From Candidatus Wolfebacteria bacterium RIFCSPLOWO2_01_FULL_47_17b (GTDB lineage: Bacteria; Patescibacteriota; Minisyncoccia; UBA6257; JAGOQP01), in assembly GCA_001793865.1 (NCBI GenBank), contig MGIS01000010.1:1-55302 (forward strand): a DNA stretch of 55,302 nucleotides, written 5' to 3'. A program made the translations under genes and the position numbers. The notes beneath the pieces were generated by a model. The model saw nothing but the letters and a program-made list of their open reading frames with translations. It searched no databases and had not been told where the DNA came from. Positions 35,936 to 44,999 of the stretch are shown here, piece by piece. Each line of letters starts with the position of its first letter. The stretch's first letter is position 1.

Positions 35936-35956
35936 AAATACCCCTTTCGGGGTACT
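35936..35956 (+). terminator. Probable terminator hairpin after pth
   Basis: aaaataccccttt-cggggtacttgttt. Confidence 0.5.
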
Positions 35957-36139
35957 TGTTTGCAGCGCGGGCGACCGGAATTTCACCCCCGATGTTCATC
36001 GGGGTTAAAACCCTGCGGTTTTAATGTTTCCGCCACGGGACATTTACAAAATGTCCCGACCCCCAAAGATTCAAGTCCGGTGCCACACGCCTCATCAGTA
36101 AAACAAAACGCCCATATTGGGACGTTTTATTTTACCGGC

Positions 36140-36212
36140 GCGGGCGACCGGACTTGAACCGGCAACCTTCCGCGTGACAGGCGGATGCTCTAACCAATTG
36201 AGCTACACCCGC
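36140..36212 (-). tRNA. tRNA-Asp (GTC)
   Basis: Minus strand GCGGGTGTAGCTCAATTGGTTAGAGCATCCGCCTGTCACGCGGAAGGTTGCCGGTTCAAGTCCGGTCGCCCGC folds as a cloverleaf. Confidence 0.95.
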
Positions 36213-36285
36213 AATTACTTTCTTATAATCGCGAGTAGATTGTATACGTTTCCTTCGAATAAATCAAATTAAACATTCTCGGAAA

Positions 36286-36792
36286 TTATCTTTCTCGGAC
36301 CACAATAACCCGGCGTTTCCAGCCGTGCAAAAAGGTATCCAACGGAATTTTTTTGGAAATCTTTTCAGAATCGGTTTCCGCAGGATCGTTTACAAGTATA
36401 GCGCCGGCATCAATTCCCCACACCACGATAAGGTGTCCGCCGTTGCCTGGCATGAATTTATTATATATGGACGCGATTACCGGACCGCTTTTCAGTTCTT
36501 TTTTCAACTTTTCAAACGCGTCCTCCGAGGACTCACTAAACCAATCATACGAAACACCAAGGAATCCGAATACTTCGGCTGTCTGAGCGAGTTCTTTATG
36601 CTTCCAGCCAATGTTCGGAATATACCCATTCAAAGAAAGGCATTTTTTTAATATATCATCGGCCGTGATATTGGTATGCGGATCGAGAGCGCGAATAACC
36701 ATATAAAGAGACGCGATGCCGCACACCGAGGTATCCCAATTCGATTCATACACCAACCCATGCTGCGAAATTGGAGGAACTTTGTGATTCAT
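36286..36792 (-). CDS. C39-like cysteine peptidase family protein
   Basis: NWDTSVCGIASLYMVIRAL (Cys), GGHLIVVWGIDAGAILVNDPAE (His/Asp). Confidence 0.75.
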   Translation of the reverse strand: MNHKVPPISQHGLVYESNWDTSVCGIASLYMVIRALDPHTNITADDILKKCLSLNGYIPNIGWKHKELAQTAEVFGFLGVSYDWFSESSEDAFEKLKKELKSGPVIASIYNKFMPGNGGHLIVVWGIDAGAILVNDPAETDSEKISKKIPLDTFLHGWKRRVIVVRER

Positions 36793-36893
36793 CCCGTTAG
36801 AAATTTCATAAATGTGAATTCATAATAATTGACGCTAATTACACTGAACATAGTGTGAACAACACCACAAAGAATTCCAAATTTCTAACGGGA
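36792..36893. repeat. Inverted-repeat element with 15-bp perfect arms
   Basis: tcccgttagaaattt (36792-36806) inverted at aaatttctaacggga (36879-36893). Confidence 0.85.
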
Positions 36894-36894
36894 C

Positions 36895-37404
36895 TCATAG
36901 AAACCTTTTTATGATTTGCGTCCTATAATTCGGATTTTGCTGCAATTCGGAAAGTTTTTGAAGCACGACTCCTCCAAGCGATTTCTTGGAATGTAAAATC
37001 GTCCCGTCTCCGCAATACATCCCCACATGACCTATATACAGCTTTCTCCCGTCGAACGATTCATCGTCATAGTATCCTTGATCGCTTCGCATAAATACAA
37101 GGTCTCCGGGCTGTATGTCCGATTCCATAACCTCATGGCCAGCAGGATCTTTTGCCTGCAAAATGCTGCTGCGAGGGATTTCAATACCGCTGTATCTGAA
37201 TAAAAACTGCATAAAGCTTGAGCAGTCAAAGCTTTGCGGATTCTCTCCTTTCATAGGAGTCGCGGCTCCGCGTTCATAGGGTATACCTATGAACTTTTTC
37301 CCGAACTTAATACGTTCTTCTATGTGTGTATGCATACTATTGGACATCGAGCACCGTATACGTCGCGTCCCCGAATGAAAATAATTCTCCAGCCCGCTTC
37401 CCAT
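36895..37404 (-). CDS. NlpC/P60 family cysteine peptidase
   Basis: SFDCSSFMQFLFRYSGIEIPR, DIQPGDLVFM, YIGHVGMYCGDGTILHS. Confidence 0.88.
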   Translation of the reverse strand: MGSGLENYFHSGTRRIRCSMSNSMHTHIEERIKFGKKFIGIPYERGAATPMKGENPQSFDCSSFMQFLFRYSGIEIPRSSILQAKDPAGHEVMESDIQPGDLVFMRSDQGYYDDESFDGRKLYIGHVGMYCGDGTILHSKKSLGGVVLQKLSELQQNPNYRTQIIKRFL

Positions 37405-37792
37405 GCATTTCCCTAAAAATCGGAGACTGCGGCGAAAGCACCATCGTCGTACCCACCTTTTCTCCTTCCGCGAACGGGAGAATCAAAAAATGAGAAATAG
37501 CGCCTTTTGAAGTCTGTACTTTTGCAAATGCTCCGACCTCAACCTGGTCGCACGGAAGCATAGTCGGTATAAACGTGGATACCCGCTTAATAGACTGTTC
37601 AAGAATGGCTATTCGCTTCTGTATTCTATTGGCCTCGTAGCTTAATTCTTGCTTGGTAGTATCGTGCTGAGACTCCCAAAAACTCGCTGCTTGTATTGCC
37701 GTCTTTGAAAGGCGCTCATACTCAGACTTGAGATTTTCAACCTCGTTTTTAATTGTTTCAACGACTTCCTCGGCAATTTTCCGTTTTAACAT
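37337..37792 (-). CDS. GreA/GreB-family-like protein
   Basis: N-terminal coiled coil; C-terminal MVLSPQSPIFREMHGKRAGELFSFGDATYTVLDV. Confidence 0.65.
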   Translation of the reverse strand: MLKRKIAEEVVETIKNEVENLKSEYERLSKTAIQAASFWESQHDTTKQELSYEANRIQKRIAILEQSIKRVSTFIPTMLPCDQVEVGAFAKVQTSKGAISHFLILPFAEGEKVGTTMVLSPQSPIFREMHGKRAGELFSFGDATYTVLDVQ

Positions 37793-37868
37793 ACATAATT
37801 ATAGTACTGCAATTTACATAAGTTGCAAATAATAAAGAAACATATTACAATACCATACGTCGTAATAC

Positions 37869-37940
37869 CGCGGGATGGAGCAGCGGTAGCTCGTCAGGCC
37901 CATAACCTGAAGGTCGTCGGTTCGAATCCGGCTCCCGCAA
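37869..37940 (+). tRNA. Initiator tRNA-fMet (CAT)
   Basis: CGCGGGATGGAGCAGCGGTAGCTCGTCAGGCCCATAACCTGAAGGTCGTCGGTTCGAATCCGGCTCCCGCAA; C1-A72 mismatch typical of initiators. Confidence 0.93.
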
Positions 37941-38089
37941 CACTTCGGCAAGCTCAGTGCGAGCATTGCGAGCAGAGATTGATGAAGTGCCCTGAGTTTA
38001 CCGAAGGGCATTTTTTATATCTTGTACTAGGGGAGAGAATTAAACTCTCGATCTTAGCGTTACTTGCCCCGCACTAAACATTTTAGATG

Positions 38090-38163
38090 TAGCGGCGGGT
38101 GGAATTGAACCACCGACCTCAGCGTTATGAATGCTGTGCTCTAACCAACTGAGCTACGCCGCC
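38090..38163 (-). tRNA. tRNA-Met (CAT)
   Basis: Minus strand GGCGGCGTAGCTCAGTTGGTTAGAGCACAGCATTCATAACGCTGAGGTCGGTGGTTCAATTCCACCCGCCGCTA. Confidence 0.9.
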
Positions 38164-38197
38164 GAACTTTATACTTTATACTTTATACTTTTTCCTT

Positions 38198-38680
38198 TTA
38201 CAAGTATCCCATCCCCTGGAACACCGTTCGGTATTCCCGCAGAAGATCTTTCACGTGTGCTTGGTCAAGCTGTTCATCCGCGTTAATGGCCGAAAATACA
38301 CCGCTGCGCAATTCTCGCAGCTGATCGATTGTCGGTATCTGCGATGCGTCCACGCCCGCGAGCCGTTCCACCGCTGTCGCGCCGCCGTAGTTTGCTATCT
38401 TCAGCATGTCATCAAACATCTCGTCCGCGTACAAAACCGCCTGCTTCCAGTCTTCCGGCTCGCTTGATTGCACCAGCTTGAGCACGCGTTTCCATCGGGC
38501 AGGTATCCGCTTTTTCTCCTCCCCGCCATACTTATAGATATCCAGTTTATATTTTCGAAATCCTCCCAACGCGTCCGTTACGATAAGGTACCGTATCACC
38601 ACGAATAAAAACACAACAGAGATTATTGCCGAAATAACCTTATAGGTGCTGAAAATTTCTGCTAGCTGATCAAAAATCAT
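38198..38680 (-). CDS. Hypothetical membrane-anchored protein (160 aa)
   Basis: ORF with N-terminal TM helix; stop overlaps the gatA start region. Confidence 0.65.
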   Translation of the reverse strand: MIFDQLAEIFSTYKVISAIISVVFLFVVIRYLIVTDALGGFRKYKLDIYKYGGEEKKRIPARWKRVLKLVQSSEPEDWKQAVLYADEMFDDMLKIANYGGATAVERLAGVDASQIPTIDQLRELRSGVFSAINADEQLDQAHVKDLLREYRTVFQGMGYL

Positions 38681-40110
38681 ACTTGTTCATAGTGTTTCCC
38701 CAACATAAATAAATCTCCCTCATGGAAGTGTTTGCCGACAAGCTGGAAATTCACCGGCATACGATCTTTCGAATACTCCGAACGTTTGCGAACCGGAATA
38801 GACAAAGCCGGTACGCCCGCAAGGTTTGCCGGAATTGTGAATATATCCGACAGATACATTGCGAGCGGATCGGACGCCTTTTCGCCTATGCCAAACGCCG
38901 TGAACGGCACGACGGGAGTAAACAACACATCGACTCCTCCACCTGACGGACTAAAAACACTATCAAAATCCTCCTGAATTTTTCTACGAACCTTCTGCGC
39001 TTTCGCGTAGTACGCGTCATAGTACCCCGCCGAAAGAACAAATGTGCCCAAAAGAATTCTGCGGGTCGCTTCTTCTCCGAATCCCTCCCCTCGATTACGC
39101 ATATATGTCTGTACTAATCCCTGATCACTAAGCCCTAATCCCTGCCTGCCGTACCGTAACCCATCATATCTTCCCAAATTCGAGCTCGCTTCAGCCGGCA
39201 TAATAATGTAGTAGCACGAAAGCGCGTACTTCGTGTGCGGCAATGAAACCTCCTTTATTTCATATCCCTGCTTCTTAAAAACGTCCAGCGCGTCAAGAAT
39301 CTCTTTTTCCACATACGGATCCATGCCTTCAACAAAGTATTCTTTCGGAACCCCTATTTTTAATTTAGAGGTTGGAGGTTGGAGGTTGGAGGTTGCAAAC
39401 TCGGCAGAGGTAGGATCAAACCGATCCCCTCCCTTAATCGCGTCAAAAATATATTCCACATCTTCCACAGTCTTAGCGAACGGACCGATCTGATCCAAAC
39501 TCGAACCCAATGCCGCAACTCCGTGCCGTGAAACTGCGCCATAGGTGGGCTTCATACCAACCACGCCACAGAAAGATGCCGGCTCGCGTATCGATCCTCC
39601 CGTATCAGAACCCAAAGATCCGAGCGCCATATCGGCCGCGACCGCCGCCGCCGATCCGCCGGAACTTCCTCCGGCGACTTTCGTATCGTCGTAGGGATTT
39701 TTCGTTACGCCGAACGCCGAGTTTTCAGTGGAAGACCCCATCGCAAATTCATCAAGATTCACTTTCCCCAAAAAAATCGCGTCCTGCGCTCGCAATTTCT
39801 CCACCACCGTTGCGTCATACGCGGATTCGTATGTTTCAAGTATCTTTGACCCTGCGGTCATGCGCGTTCCTCGTATCAAAATATTGTCCTTTATTGCCAT
39901 GGGAACGCCAAACAGCGGCGTCTTCGGCGTTTCATCGTCAAGTTCCCGTGCCTTTTTTTTCGCCTCATCCGCAAACACATCCAAAAATACGTTAAGCCGC
40001 CCGTTTTCTTTTTCGATCTGCTTGATGGATTCGCTAACAATATCCGTCACCGAGAATTCCTTCTTGAGAAGACCTTCGTGAAATTTTTTTATAGTTAAAT
40101 CATGCATCAT
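38677..40110 (-). CDS. gatA: Glutamyl-tRNA(Gln)/Asp-tRNA(Asn) amidotransferase subunit A
   Basis: VAGGSSGGSAAAVAADMALGSLGSDTGGSIREPASFCGVVGMKPTYGAVSRHG. Confidence 0.97.
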   Translation of the reverse strand: MMHDLTIKKFHEGLLKKEFSVTDIVSESIKQIEKENGRLNVFLDVFADEAKKKARELDDETPKTPLFGVPMAIKDNILIRGTRMTAGSKILETYESAYDATVVEKLRAQDAIFLGKVNLDEFAMGSSTENSAFGVTKNPYDDTKVAGGSSGGSAAAVAADMALGSLGSDTGGSIREPASFCGVVGMKPTYGAVSRHGVAALGSSLDQIGPFAKTVEDVEYIFDAIKGGDRFDPTSAEFATSNLQPPTSKLKIGVPKEYFVEGMDPYVEKEILDALDVFKKQGYEIKEVSLPHTKYALSCYYIIMPAEASSNLGRYDGLRYGRQGLGLSDQGLVQTYMRNRGEGFGEEATRRILLGTFVLSAGYYDAYYAKAQKVRRKIQEDFDSVFSPSGGGVDVLFTPVVPFTAFGIGEKASDPLAMYLSDIFTIPANLAGVPALSIPVRKRSEYSKDRMPVNFQLVGKHFHEGDLFMLGKHYEQV

Positions 40111-40193
40111 AATCCTAATCTACAAATGTATTCGAATGCTCCAAATATTCGCGGCATTCGCATTCTGCATTCGTATCATTCGCATTATATACT

Positions 40194-40469
40194 CTAAAAT
40201 ACCGAAGGCACTTTCAAATGCCCCGGCTCGCAATAGCCTGTATCGCCGCAACCCGGCTCCGGCATATCTTCCCGTGAAATATTCGACAAAAAGCCACCCC
40301 CTGCAAGCGGCTCAACATCAGTTGTATCAACCTCCTGCAGCTCCTCGAAGTGCTTTAAAATAGCGGTCATATCCGAAAGAAGTTTTGTGCGCTTTGCTTT
40401 ATCGGTTTCTGGCTCTATCCGCGCGAGCGCGTACAAATGCTCAAGCGTCTTGTTATTAATATCCGCCAT
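40194..40469 (-). CDS. gatC: Amidotransferase subunit C
   Basis: LEHLYALARIE...LSDMTAILKHFEELQEVDTTDVEPLA. Confidence 0.9.
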   Translation of the reverse strand: MADINNKTLEHLYALARIEPETDKAKRTKLLSDMTAILKHFEELQEVDTTDVEPLAGGGFLSNISREDMPEPGCGDTGYCEPGHLKVPSVF

Positions 40470-40525
40470 GCGGATATTCTATAACACAATTCCACGAATG
40501 TACACGATCCTCTCTCTCATTCATA

Positions 40526-40561
40526 TATCCATACTTCACGCTATAGCGTGAAGTATGGATA
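40526..40561. repeat. 36-nt perfect palindrome (right flank of Cas2/PaaX-like gene)
   Basis: tatccatacttcacgctatagcgtgaagtatggata. Confidence 0.95.
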
Positions 40562-40599
40562 AGACAACGTCCTTAACAAACCCGGTCAATAATTCCCAA

Positions 40600-41322
40600 C
40601 TAATCCAGATGGTAAAATTTCCGTATTTCTCGTGCTCTATCACAGCCGCCCAATTCCCTCAGGTTTTTCGTTTCACTAATACAAACATAGCCAAGAATGC
40701 CGAAAATTGAGGCAAAAAATAAAATATCTTTTGTGCACTCATACGGAAAAACGAGAACACTTTTCTGCAACCAATAATATCCCGCTCGCATGAGCTGCGC
40801 TCGAAATGCGTCCCGAAAAGATTTTAATTCATCGGGAACGTCAAAAAATATTATACGATATAAACCATCCCACACAGCGGGTTGTCCTGTTCTGTAATTA
40901 ATAAAGGATTCCCAAAATATATATCGATCACCAAGTTTCGTGCTTTCTACTTTCCTGATATCGCTTCGCTCATCGTATGTAACTATTACAAATTTCCTAT
41001 ATGTGAGGCGCGCGCATTCCCTATCAAGCTGCTTTTTATCAAAATAGAACCATTCTCTTCTCCCAGGCGCCATAACAGCGGCGACCCCCGGAGCAACCAT
41101 AACAATCGTAAGTATACCGCCGATAAGAGCCAACTTTAAAAGTAACTTTCCGATCACAATGCCCTTGTCAGCAGTTTTATCGATAATCTCTTTTCTTTTC
41201 TTTGCGCGAGCAATTTTCCTCCATTCTTCCTTGATTTTTTCAAGTAAAAACTCCTCGTTTTCTTTTTTAGCGAGGTTTTCACGAACTTTTTTGCCTAATA
41301 TTCGTTTAGATGCAACAGCCAT
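40600..41322 (-). CDS. Cas2/PaaX-like domain protein with N-terminal basic region and TM segment
   Basis: WDGLYRIIFFDVPDELKSFRDAFRAQLMRAGYYWLQKSVLVFPYECTKDILFFASIFG resembles the PaaX central/Cas2-like ferredoxin fold. Confidence 0.7.
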   Translation of the reverse strand: MAVASKRILGKKVRENLAKKENEEFLLEKIKEEWRKIARAKKRKEIIDKTADKGIVIGKLLLKLALIGGILTIVMVAPGVAAVMAPGRREWFYFDKKQLDRECARLTYRKFVIVTYDERSDIRKVESTKLGDRYIFWESFINYRTGQPAVWDGLYRIIFFDVPDELKSFRDAFRAQLMRAGYYWLQKSVLVFPYECTKDILFFASIFGILGYVCISETKNLRELGGCDRAREIRKFYHLD

Positions 41323-41398
41323 AACAACCGAGAATTAACTAATTTCCAGTGCACAACAAGTATATCACACAATAATATCGAGCAACCACCTTTTGTCA

Positions 41399-41434
41399 TA
41401 TCCAGATTTCACGCTATAGCGTGAAATCTGGATA
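41399..41434. repeat. 36-nt perfect palindrome (left flank of Cas2/PaaX-like gene)
   Basis: tatccagatttcacgctatagcgtgaaatctggata. Confidence 0.95.
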
Positions 41435-41448
41435 CAGGAACATATCTT

Positions 41449-43512
41449 CTAGAATGTTTTCTTCAATCGAGATAAAAAATCTTTTTCAAACCATATCTCA
41501 ACACCCTGCTCCCGGGCTTTTTGAAGCTTGGAGCCAGGATTATCGCCCACGATCACAATCTGCGTCTCCTTAGTGAACGACAAATCAAAATGTCCGCCCT
41601 CCTTTTCTATGATCTCCTTGGCCCGCTGGCGAGACATACTCGAAAGTGTTCCTGTCAGCACGATGCGCTTTCCTGCAAACACGCCCGCGGATCCCTTTGT
41701 TTTGGACATTGTTATTTTCAAACCCGCTTCTTCCAGCATGTGTATGAACTCCTTATTTTCTTCAGCACGGAACCAATCATATATACTTTGCGCCACCTTC
41801 GGACCGACGTCTTGAATTTCCTGCAGGTCATCTAACGTCAAAGCGCGAGCGGCTATTATGACCTCCGAAACAGAATCGAGATTACCTCGCTTCGCTCGCA
41901 ATGACGGAAGCAGCACACGCGCGGTTTCTTCGCCCACATGCGGAATGCCGAGCGCGTATATGAACTTCACCGCGTCAACCATGCGAGCCTGTTTAATTTG
42001 TTTCATCAGGTTCTGCGCCGATTTTTCACCGAAGCGCTCAAGCGCGGCGATGTCGCCTTCTTCTAAAAAGAATATATCTCCCGCGTGCGATATGAGTCCC
42101 TCATCTATGAACCTGTCAACCACTTTCTTGCCAAGTCCCTGAATGTTCAACGCTCCGCGAGATACGAAATGAATGATTTGATTGCGATTCCGTGCCCCGC
42201 ATCGAGGATTGGAACACCGCAAAAATACTCCGTCACGCTTCACCGGCGAATGATCTACCGGGCACTTCTCGGGCACTTTGATATTTTTTTCCTTGCCGGT
42301 GCGCAGATCCGTGATTACGGATAGTACTTTCGGAATCACATCTCCCGAACGCGCCACCACGACCGTATCGCCTATCTTTACCCCAAGCCGCTTGATTTCA
42401 TCAAAGTTATGCAGAGTCGCGTGCGATATCGTCACGCCCGACACTTCTACCGGTTTAAGCAATGCAACAGGCGTAATCACGCCTGTCCGGCCGACTTGGA
42501 ACTGCACGTCCTGCACGACCGTTGTCGCCTCTTTGGGAGAAAATTTATACGCGATCGCGCCCCGAGGAGATTTGCCTATGGCACCCAGTTGTTCAAATAT
42601 TTCATTATCCTGCACGAGCACTACCACACCGTCTATTTCATAGTGCAATTTTTCCCTTTTTTTTACCCACTCGTCACGAAACGCGAATACACCATCCAAA
42701 TCCTTCACCGCCTTCGTGTACGGATTCACCGAACACCCCCATGACGCTAGCACCTTGTGTTTTTCTTCGTGCCTCTTGATGTCTTTGGGAATCCCCGCGA
42801 CCAGATCATACTGAAACGACTTCAGGTTGCGCGAAGCGGCTATCGCGGGATCCAATTGACGGATTGACCCAGCAGCCATATTCCGTGTATTCGCATAGAG
42901 GACTTTACCCTCTCTTTCGCGTTCTCTATTAATACGCACAAGCTCTTTGAGAGATATGAATATTTCACCCCGCATCACGCAGTGATCGGGCACGGGCCAT
43001 TTTCCAAGTTTTTCAAGTCGTTGCGGCACGTCGGGAATCGTTTTCACATTCTGCGTTACATCCTCGCCGATGACACCATCCCCACGCGTCGCCGCCGTCA
43101 CCAATTTTCCCTTCTCATACACCAATTCAATAGCAAGCCCGTCTATTTTCAACTCACAAAAATATACAGACGCATTCCGAGGTTGAACCTCGGAATTCCC
43201 TAAGTATTTCCATATACGCTCCTCCCACTCCCGCATTTCCTCCTCAGAAAATGCATCGTTAAAAGACAACATCGGCACCTCATGCGGCACTTTTACAAAC
43301 TTATCCAACGGACGTCCTCCCACTTTCTGCGTGGGAGAATTTTTGCTCGCAAACGCAGGGTGTTTCAATTCCAATTCTTCAAGCTCGTTTTTGAGCGTAT
43401 CGAACGCCGCGTCGGAAAGCTCCGGCGCGTCAAACGTATGGTAGAGCGTGCGATGATACTCTACGAGTTTGCGCAGCATCTGTATGCGCTGTTTTACATC
43501 CTCACTTTTCAT
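41449..43512 (-). CDS. ligA: NAD-dependent DNA ligase
   Basis: FCELKIDGLAIELVYEKG, GEIF, YKFSPKEATTVVQDVQFQVGRTGVITPVA, Zn-finger, HhH, C-terminal BRCT. Confidence 0.98.
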   Translation of the reverse strand: MKSEDVKQRIQMLRKLVEYHRTLYHTFDAPELSDAAFDTLKNELEELELKHPAFASKNSPTQKVGGRPLDKFVKVPHEVPMLSFNDAFSEEEMREWEERIWKYLGNSEVQPRNASVYFCELKIDGLAIELVYEKGKLVTAATRGDGVIGEDVTQNVKTIPDVPQRLEKLGKWPVPDHCVMRGEIFISLKELVRINREREREGKVLYANTRNMAAGSIRQLDPAIAASRNLKSFQYDLVAGIPKDIKRHEEKHKVLASWGCSVNPYTKAVKDLDGVFAFRDEWVKKREKLHYEIDGVVVLVQDNEIFEQLGAIGKSPRGAIAYKFSPKEATTVVQDVQFQVGRTGVITPVALLKPVEVSGVTISHATLHNFDEIKRLGVKIGDTVVVARSGDVIPKVLSVITDLRTGKEKNIKVPEKCPVDHSPVKRDGVFLRCSNPRCGARNRNQIIHFVSRGALNIQGLGKKVVDRFIDEGLISHAGDIFFLEEGDIAALERFGEKSAQNLMKQIKQARMVDAVKFIYALGIPHVGEETARVLLPSLRAKRGNLDSVSEVIIAARALTLDDLQEIQDVGPKVAQSIYDWFRAEENKEFIHMLEEAGLKITMSKTKGSAGVFAGKRIVLTGTLSSMSRQRAKEIIEKEGGHFDLSFTKETQIVIVGDNPGSKLQKAREQGVEIWFEKDFLSRLKKTF
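43174..43196. repeat. 23-nt perfect palindrome inside ligA
   Basis: attccgaggtt-g-aacctcggaat, translated NSEVQPRNA. Confidence 0.88.
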
Positions 43513-43545
43513 ATGCGTGTATCGAGGGCGGGTCTCGATAATTCT

Positions 43546-43950
43546 TCACTCCGCGCCGAATATGCGTAGATCAATTCTTAACTGCCTAGAAACCTTACTT
43601 CGGCTGTCTTCATAACTGCCTGTGGAGCTTAAAATAAATCCTCCAACCGACTCACTATATTCACGATTTGACTCAAATTCCGCGCCGCCGGGAATGTTCG
43701 ATCTATTAATCGGTTCAGAGCTTTGTGATTCATACCCGGGATTGGGGCCGTTATATCCGCCCCTAAAGATGTCGTACAACTGCGCTTCGATTCCGGCATC
43801 CGCAGCATATATGGCCCGAGTAGATTTGGTTATATCCACCGAAGTACGCAACCGCTGGGTAAACAAGAAGCCTGAAATAACGGAAATGCCAAGCATGATC
43901 GCTCCCATAAACACCACTACTATAAGCAATGCTTGGCCTTTATTATTCAT
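43546..43950 (-). CDS. PilX-like pilus assembly protein
   Basis: NNKGQALLIVVVFMGAIMLGISVISGFLF...YAADAGIEAQLYDI. Confidence 0.65.
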   Translation of the reverse strand: MNNKGQALLIVVVFMGAIMLGISVISGFLFTQRLRTSVDITKSTRAIYAADAGIEAQLYDIFRGGYNGPNPGYESQSSEPINRSNIPGGAEFESNREYSESVGGFILSSTGSYEDSRSKVSRQLRIDLRIFGAE

Positions 43951-44461
43951 AAAATCTTGGACTTACTGATGTTTGTATAACCGAGGGATACTCGATTCCT
44001 CGCCTGTCCGTAACTACCGTTTCAACCGTCATAACCAGCCGCTTGTATTCAGTTCCTTGCGTCCCCGGTGCGAGTCCAACACGGAATCCCCGAATTTCAA
44101 TATTTTGATTTTCGGACGTAATCACTGTTCCATCTCGTTGTATAGATTTACTGCCATTGTCAAATGTGTATGTGATTGGCACACCATACTGATTCGTAAA
44201 CGACAACGTACCACCAGAGGCAGTAAGTGTCTCAACGTCGCTTGTGCGGACCTCGCGGGAGATTTGTTCAAACACAAGCCCCACCGTATCATGCGCTTCC
44301 ATAAGAAGCGCGGAAAGCTGCTGCAATTCAAGCGACTGCTTGAAGCTGGACACGGTAATCGCGATAAGTATTCCAAACACAGAAAACGCTATCATCATCT
44401 CCACAAGCGTAGTCCCCCTCCTTTCTCGTATTTTTCTAAAAATATTTCTTAAATAATCCAT
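43943..44461 (-). CDS. Prepilin-type N-terminal methylation protein (PilW/GspJ-like)
   Basis: RRGTTLVEMMIAFSVFGILIAITVSSF. Confidence 0.8.
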   Translation of the reverse strand: MDYLRNIFRKIRERRGTTLVEMMIAFSVFGILIAITVSSFKQSLELQQLSALLMEAHDTVGLVFEQISREVRTSDVETLTASGGTLSFTNQYGVPITYTFDNGSKSIQRDGTVITSENQNIEIRGFRVGLAPGTQGTEYKRLVMTVETVVTDRRGIEYPSVIQTSVSPRFYE

Positions 44462-44471
44462 ATGCCATATA

Positions 44472-44999
44472 CTACTCTCCCCACCACTCGGTGAATCGAT
44501 CCCCCAATACTATTTCAAAATCACCACCTTTGCCTGTCCACATTACACGGCTTTCAACCTCAATGGATACAGGACTGCCTGGTGAATTCCGAATAATAAT
44601 GTCCCGCTTGAAAGCCGTCGGCGTCCCGCCTCCTCCATACTGGTATTTCATCGAACCCGCGTTATAGTTCAAAAATATGTCCCCCGCGCTCCCGGATCCG
44701 GAAGTGGATCGCCAATCAAAATGATATGTATCATTTGCTAAATTTGCATTAAACGCCGCTCCCTTAAAATAATTCTCGTCTATCATATTCTTTACGATTT
44801 CTATTCCCTCCGCGGCAAGGTAGGTCCCAATGTATTGGTTTGATATGGTACGAGTGAGTCCTACGGACGTGCCCAGCAAACTCAAAGCTCCGCTGAATGC
44901 GATAACGACCACACTTAGCGCTACAATGACTTCTATAAGAACTTGTCCTCTATTTCTTCGCATATTGTTAGCAACTTGGTGCCGTTGTAACCTGACCAA
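44472..44999 (-). CDS. Prepilin-like protein (PilV-like)
   Basis: NRGQVLIEVIVALSVVVIAFSGALSLLG; YLAAEGIEIVKNMID. Confidence 0.75.
   Translation of the reverse strand: MVRLQRHQVANNMRRNRGQVLIEVIVALSVVVIAFSGALSLLGTSVGLTRTISNQYIGTYLAAEGIEIVKNMIDENYFKGAAFNANLANDTYHFDWRSTSGSGSAGDIFLNYNAGSMKYQYGGGGTPTAFKRDIIIRNSPGSPVSIEVESRVMWTGKGGDFEIVLGDRFTEWWGE

Noticed and set aside
35956-36075. Hairpin-rich stretch after pth considered as a tRNA or structured ncRNA
   Set aside because: It shares gcgcgggcgaccgga with the 3' end of tRNA-Asp and has several hairpins, but no full cloverleaf or known RNA family could be recognised by eye.
40600-41322. Cas2-like protein considered as evidence of a CRISPR-Cas system
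   Set aside because: No cas1, effector or repeat array in the window; PaaX-type Cas2-like domains occur outside CRISPR.
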